34,320 bases of DNA, taken from assembly GCA_016871715.1 (NCBI GenBank), contig VHCO01000055.1, positions 1 to 34,320 on the forward strand, read 5' to 3'. A program made the position numbers and the translations under genes. This DNA comes from Verrucomicrobiota bacterium. GTDB taxonomy: Bacteria > Verrucomicrobiota > Verrucomicrobiia > Limisphaerales > J093. This document shows, in pieces, positions 33,201 to 34,320 of the stretch (positions are counted from its first letter, which is position 1; every line of letters begins with the position of its first letter). The notes beneath the pieces were generated by a model. It had not been told where the DNA came from and made no database searches. It was given only the letters and a program-made list of their open reading frames with translations.

Positions 33201-34039
33201 CGCTGAGCTGACCCGCGTGGCCACACCGCCTCCGCCAAGGGTGCGACGGCCTCGAGGCACCGCACGATGGCGTCGCGCGCGATGGGTGCGCCCACCTGCT
33301 CGAGCGCAGCGGCACAGCCCTGCAAGAACTCGTGGTCTTGAGCCTTGAGCCGAGGCAGCCAAAGCCCGCGGAACACCGTGAAGGCCTCGACGAGCCACTC
33401 TCCCCACCGGACCGGCTGATCCGACTCGAGCGGTTCGGCCTGTTGGGCGAACCAGGCGCCCGGGTCCGACCGGGTCCGGGCGTAGGCGTGGAGGCGCCGC
33501 ACCAACCCGCGGACCGCCTGGTCCCGCCCGCTCCCGTAGGCGAGGATCAGTTGGCGCACCGCCTCGCTCTCGGGCGCACGACTCGAGTAGTGGCGGGCCA
33601 GAAGTCGGTCCAGCGTCTCGATCGCCAAGAGCGCGCCCTGGGTTGCGTCCAGCACCATCACCTGCGGATCCAAACCCAACTCCTGGGAATGCTCAGAGAC
33701 CAACGCGTGGCAAAAACTGTGGAGCGTCGAGATGCGCGCGCTGTCCACCAGCGCAACCTGATCGGCTAACCAGTCGTTCGCCGGTTGTCGGCGCCCTTCC
33801 TCCAGCAGGCGCTCCCGAATCCGACGCCGCATCTCCGCCGCCGCCGCCTTCGTGAAGGTTACCATCAGCACCCGGTCCATCGACACGGGCTCTTCCTGGG
33901 CCAGCAACCGGGCTACGCACCGCTCGACGAGGGTGCGTGTCTTGCCCGTGCCGGCCCCCGCCATCACGAGGACATTGCCCCGCAGGGCCACGGCCTCGGC
34001 TTGGTTTGGGGTCAAGGCGCCCATCCGCTTCAAAGCCAC
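30290..34039 (-). CDS. addA: AddA-type UvrD/Rep helicase-nuclease
   Basis: A 1249-residue protein. Helicase motifs: Walker A AGAGTGKT (27-34), FVDEYQDINAAQDQIL (motif II), RLMSIHQSKGLEFPVV (motif V) and EELRLLVCAATRAADKLIL (motif VI). The C-terminus is a PD-(D/E)xK nuclease: GVIDLAAIE (D1179), LLDFKTDD (D1192, K1194) and a QxxxY motif (Q1213, Y1217). It processes double-strand breaks for RecA loading with AddB. No addB lies next to it. The upstream neighbour, 66 bp away, is an integrase remnant. ATG at 34024 is an alternative start just before GALTPNQAEAV. Two low-complexity inserts lie between helicase motifs. Confidence 0.93.
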   Translation of the reverse strand: MALKRMGALTPNQAEAVALRGNVLVMAGAGTGKTRTLVERCVARLLAQEEPVSMDRVLMVTFTKAAAAEMRRRIRERLLEEGRRQPANDWLADQVALVDSARISTLHSFCHALVSEHSQELGLDPQVMVLDATQGALLAIETLDRLLARHYSSRAPESEAVRQLILAYGSGRDQAVRGLVRRLHAYARTRSDPGAWFAQQAEPLESDQPVRWGEWLVEAFTVFRGLWLPRLKAQDHEFLQGCAAALEQVGAPIARDAIVRCLEAVAPLAEAVWPRGSAQRFRNPNRACFAEAGFLLSLARQTAEVDPLVEDWQWVRPHLRALLGLTREFAAEFGEAKRQLAAVDFHDLEQFALELLWDRRGDRPTPIAEGWRQRLQWVFVDEYQDINAAQDQILRALSRADDAGNRFLVGDVKQSIYRFRLADPRIFQDYTTAWSARPERGRVVTLQDNFRSHEAILEFVNTVFARLMRADVGGVEYDERARLELGDRPARGHRALAGDTLAGAGPTSAGRPRDPGGANAAAPPIELAAEADTPPRVELHLRLTGRAGVGDGAEEGEDAAELEDPGLGSNTEREALLIGLRLRELSEQGFGVWDDRLGGERPVRWSDMAILLRSPRNKAEAYAKVFHRLGLPLSARRGGLYEATEVTDLLSLLMLLDNPLQDVPALAVLRSPLGRFTLDELAAVRLHRRKGNFWTALRAFHREYHGPVAGEGQGAEIAGELAAARAAAWAKAGAFLGQFDRWRALARHGALSDCLETVLDETRYEDELLAQERGVQRRANVLRLLRLTRQFDPFQRQGLFRFLRFVEAQQEVEPESEPSELGEGDAVRLMSIHQSKGLEFPVVAVADLGKRFNRDEVRGDLILDEVYGVCARVRPPTLWQSYPSLAYWLASQRQVRESMGEELRLLVCAATRAADKLILAGTTSRNRVESRWQLADAGPMAWSELLAAGSALDWLGPLMPGLTGRSDWHTEPTGRGPFLGWRLYEPEEPTALPPCMPASVTPTVAAAVAPREEQPSAPEWIYPHTAATIEPAKSSVSSLRRRVLEETDAEARPLFREALAPVRSALGLTATERGTAHHRFLQLLDMAQAGAVEGLVCEAARLRAAGRLRAEEEACLDFEALATFWQSELGRRIRGEPAGVERELEFTARFAPGELKGLGIPVAQGVGDDEYVVVQGVIDLAAIEPGAIWLLDFKTDDVTATEANAKAEGYRPQLGLYAAALERIYGRPVTEAWLYFLACHRAVRVSVGR

Positions 34040-34105
34040 CCTCTCGGCGTCACCAAGCCTACGCGAGCTCCCGGCAGGTTGTCGGTAAGATTCTGATCCA
34101 GTCGT

Positions 34106-34320
34106 TTACCCTCCCGAGCGGAGACCCTCCCGCCTCGAGGCCGCCAGCAGCCGCAGGACCTCCTCCCGGCTCAGCACCACCGGCAACCGCGCCCCACGCC
34201 GAGCGCGCAGTGTCCCCCGCAAATCCCCCAGCGGCCGCAACAGCACATGCTCGAAAAAGCACAGCAGCGCAGAAAACGCCTGGTTCTGCGTGCTGGCGGA
34301 CACTCGCCTCTCCACCGCCA
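34106..34320 (-). pseudogene. Integron-type tyrosine recombinase remnant (runs off the right edge)
   Basis: An open frame enters from the right edge and ends at a TAA at 34106, giving about 70 residues. The stretch VERRVSASTQNQAFSALL, then FEHVLLRPLGDL and ARLPVVLSREEVLRLLAA, matches the end of the core-binding domain and the start of the catalytic domain of IntI-like integrases. It then becomes SRREGLRSGG and stops. The whole catalytic region (R...HxxR...Y) is missing, so it cannot recombine DNA. I see no attC or attI pattern in the 66 bp before addA. The N-terminal part lies outside the window. Confidence 0.7.

Noticed and set aside
34040..34105. Integron attC or attI site beside the integrase remnant
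   Set aside because: I could not find paired core sites or the inverted-repeat layout in this 66-bp stretch.
1..34320. tRNA or rRNA genes
   Set aside because: No cloverleaf-like segment or rRNA-like stretch was seen in the gaps between genes.

Overview
This is a GC-rich (about two-thirds G+C), gene-dense bacterial chromosome segment. It most likely comes from a Verrucomicrobiota member of the Limisphaerales/Pedosphaera type. The clues are the prs-rplY-pth-rpsF-ssb housekeeping block, a secreted protein ending in the 'Y-x-V-E-x-S-x-D-L-x-x-W' tail common in that phylum, Tat-exported Gfo/Idh-type oxidoreductases beside large exported esterases, and weak or absent Shine-Dalgarno sites on most genes. 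The lineage is an inference from gene content; there is no rRNA or tRNA gene in the window.

Layout. 1-3142 (minus): translation and nucleotide block prs > rplY > pth > rpsF > ssb (ssb runs off the left edge). 3143-3671: non-coding, with a diverged tandem duplication that begins inside the last codons of the neighbouring redoxin gene. 3672-12724 (minus): a one-way run tetR > hlyD-type lipoprotein > RND pump > yceI > dsbD > redoxin, which looks like an envelope-stress, export and thiol-redox unit. 12901-17431 (plus): exported two-domain esterase, Tat-exported oxidoreductase, and a secreted lineage-specific protein. 17393-21686 (minus): marR > lnt > aas-like, joining lipoprotein N-acylation to lysophospholipid repair. 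21913-27523 (plus): dodecin, an internally deleted SLC13 permease, a beta-CASP metallo-hydrolase, an exported CBM9-like protein, an exported FIST protein, and a four-helix-bundle/zinc-ribbon protein carrying 9-bp repeats. 27510-34039 (minus): addA, sugar porter and (alpha/alpha)6-type glycosidase. 34106-34320: remnant of an integron-type tyrosine recombinase at the right edge.

How the genes fit together. The porter and glycosidase form a two-gene sugar unit behind a promoter with adjacent 10-bp direct repeats. Lnt releases 2-acyl-lysophospholipid when it acylates lipoproteins, and the Aas-like enzyme encoded just downstream is the family that re-acylates it. DsbD carries reducing power across the inner membrane, and the exported redoxin and perhaps YceI sit beside it. 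I found no CRISPR array, prophage or complete mobile element. The most unusual items are the SLC13 internal deletion, the 3'-end duplication next to the redoxin gene, the marR-lnt-aas coupling, the 9-bp repeats confined to the four-helix gene, and the truncated integrase beside an addA gene that has no adjacent addB.
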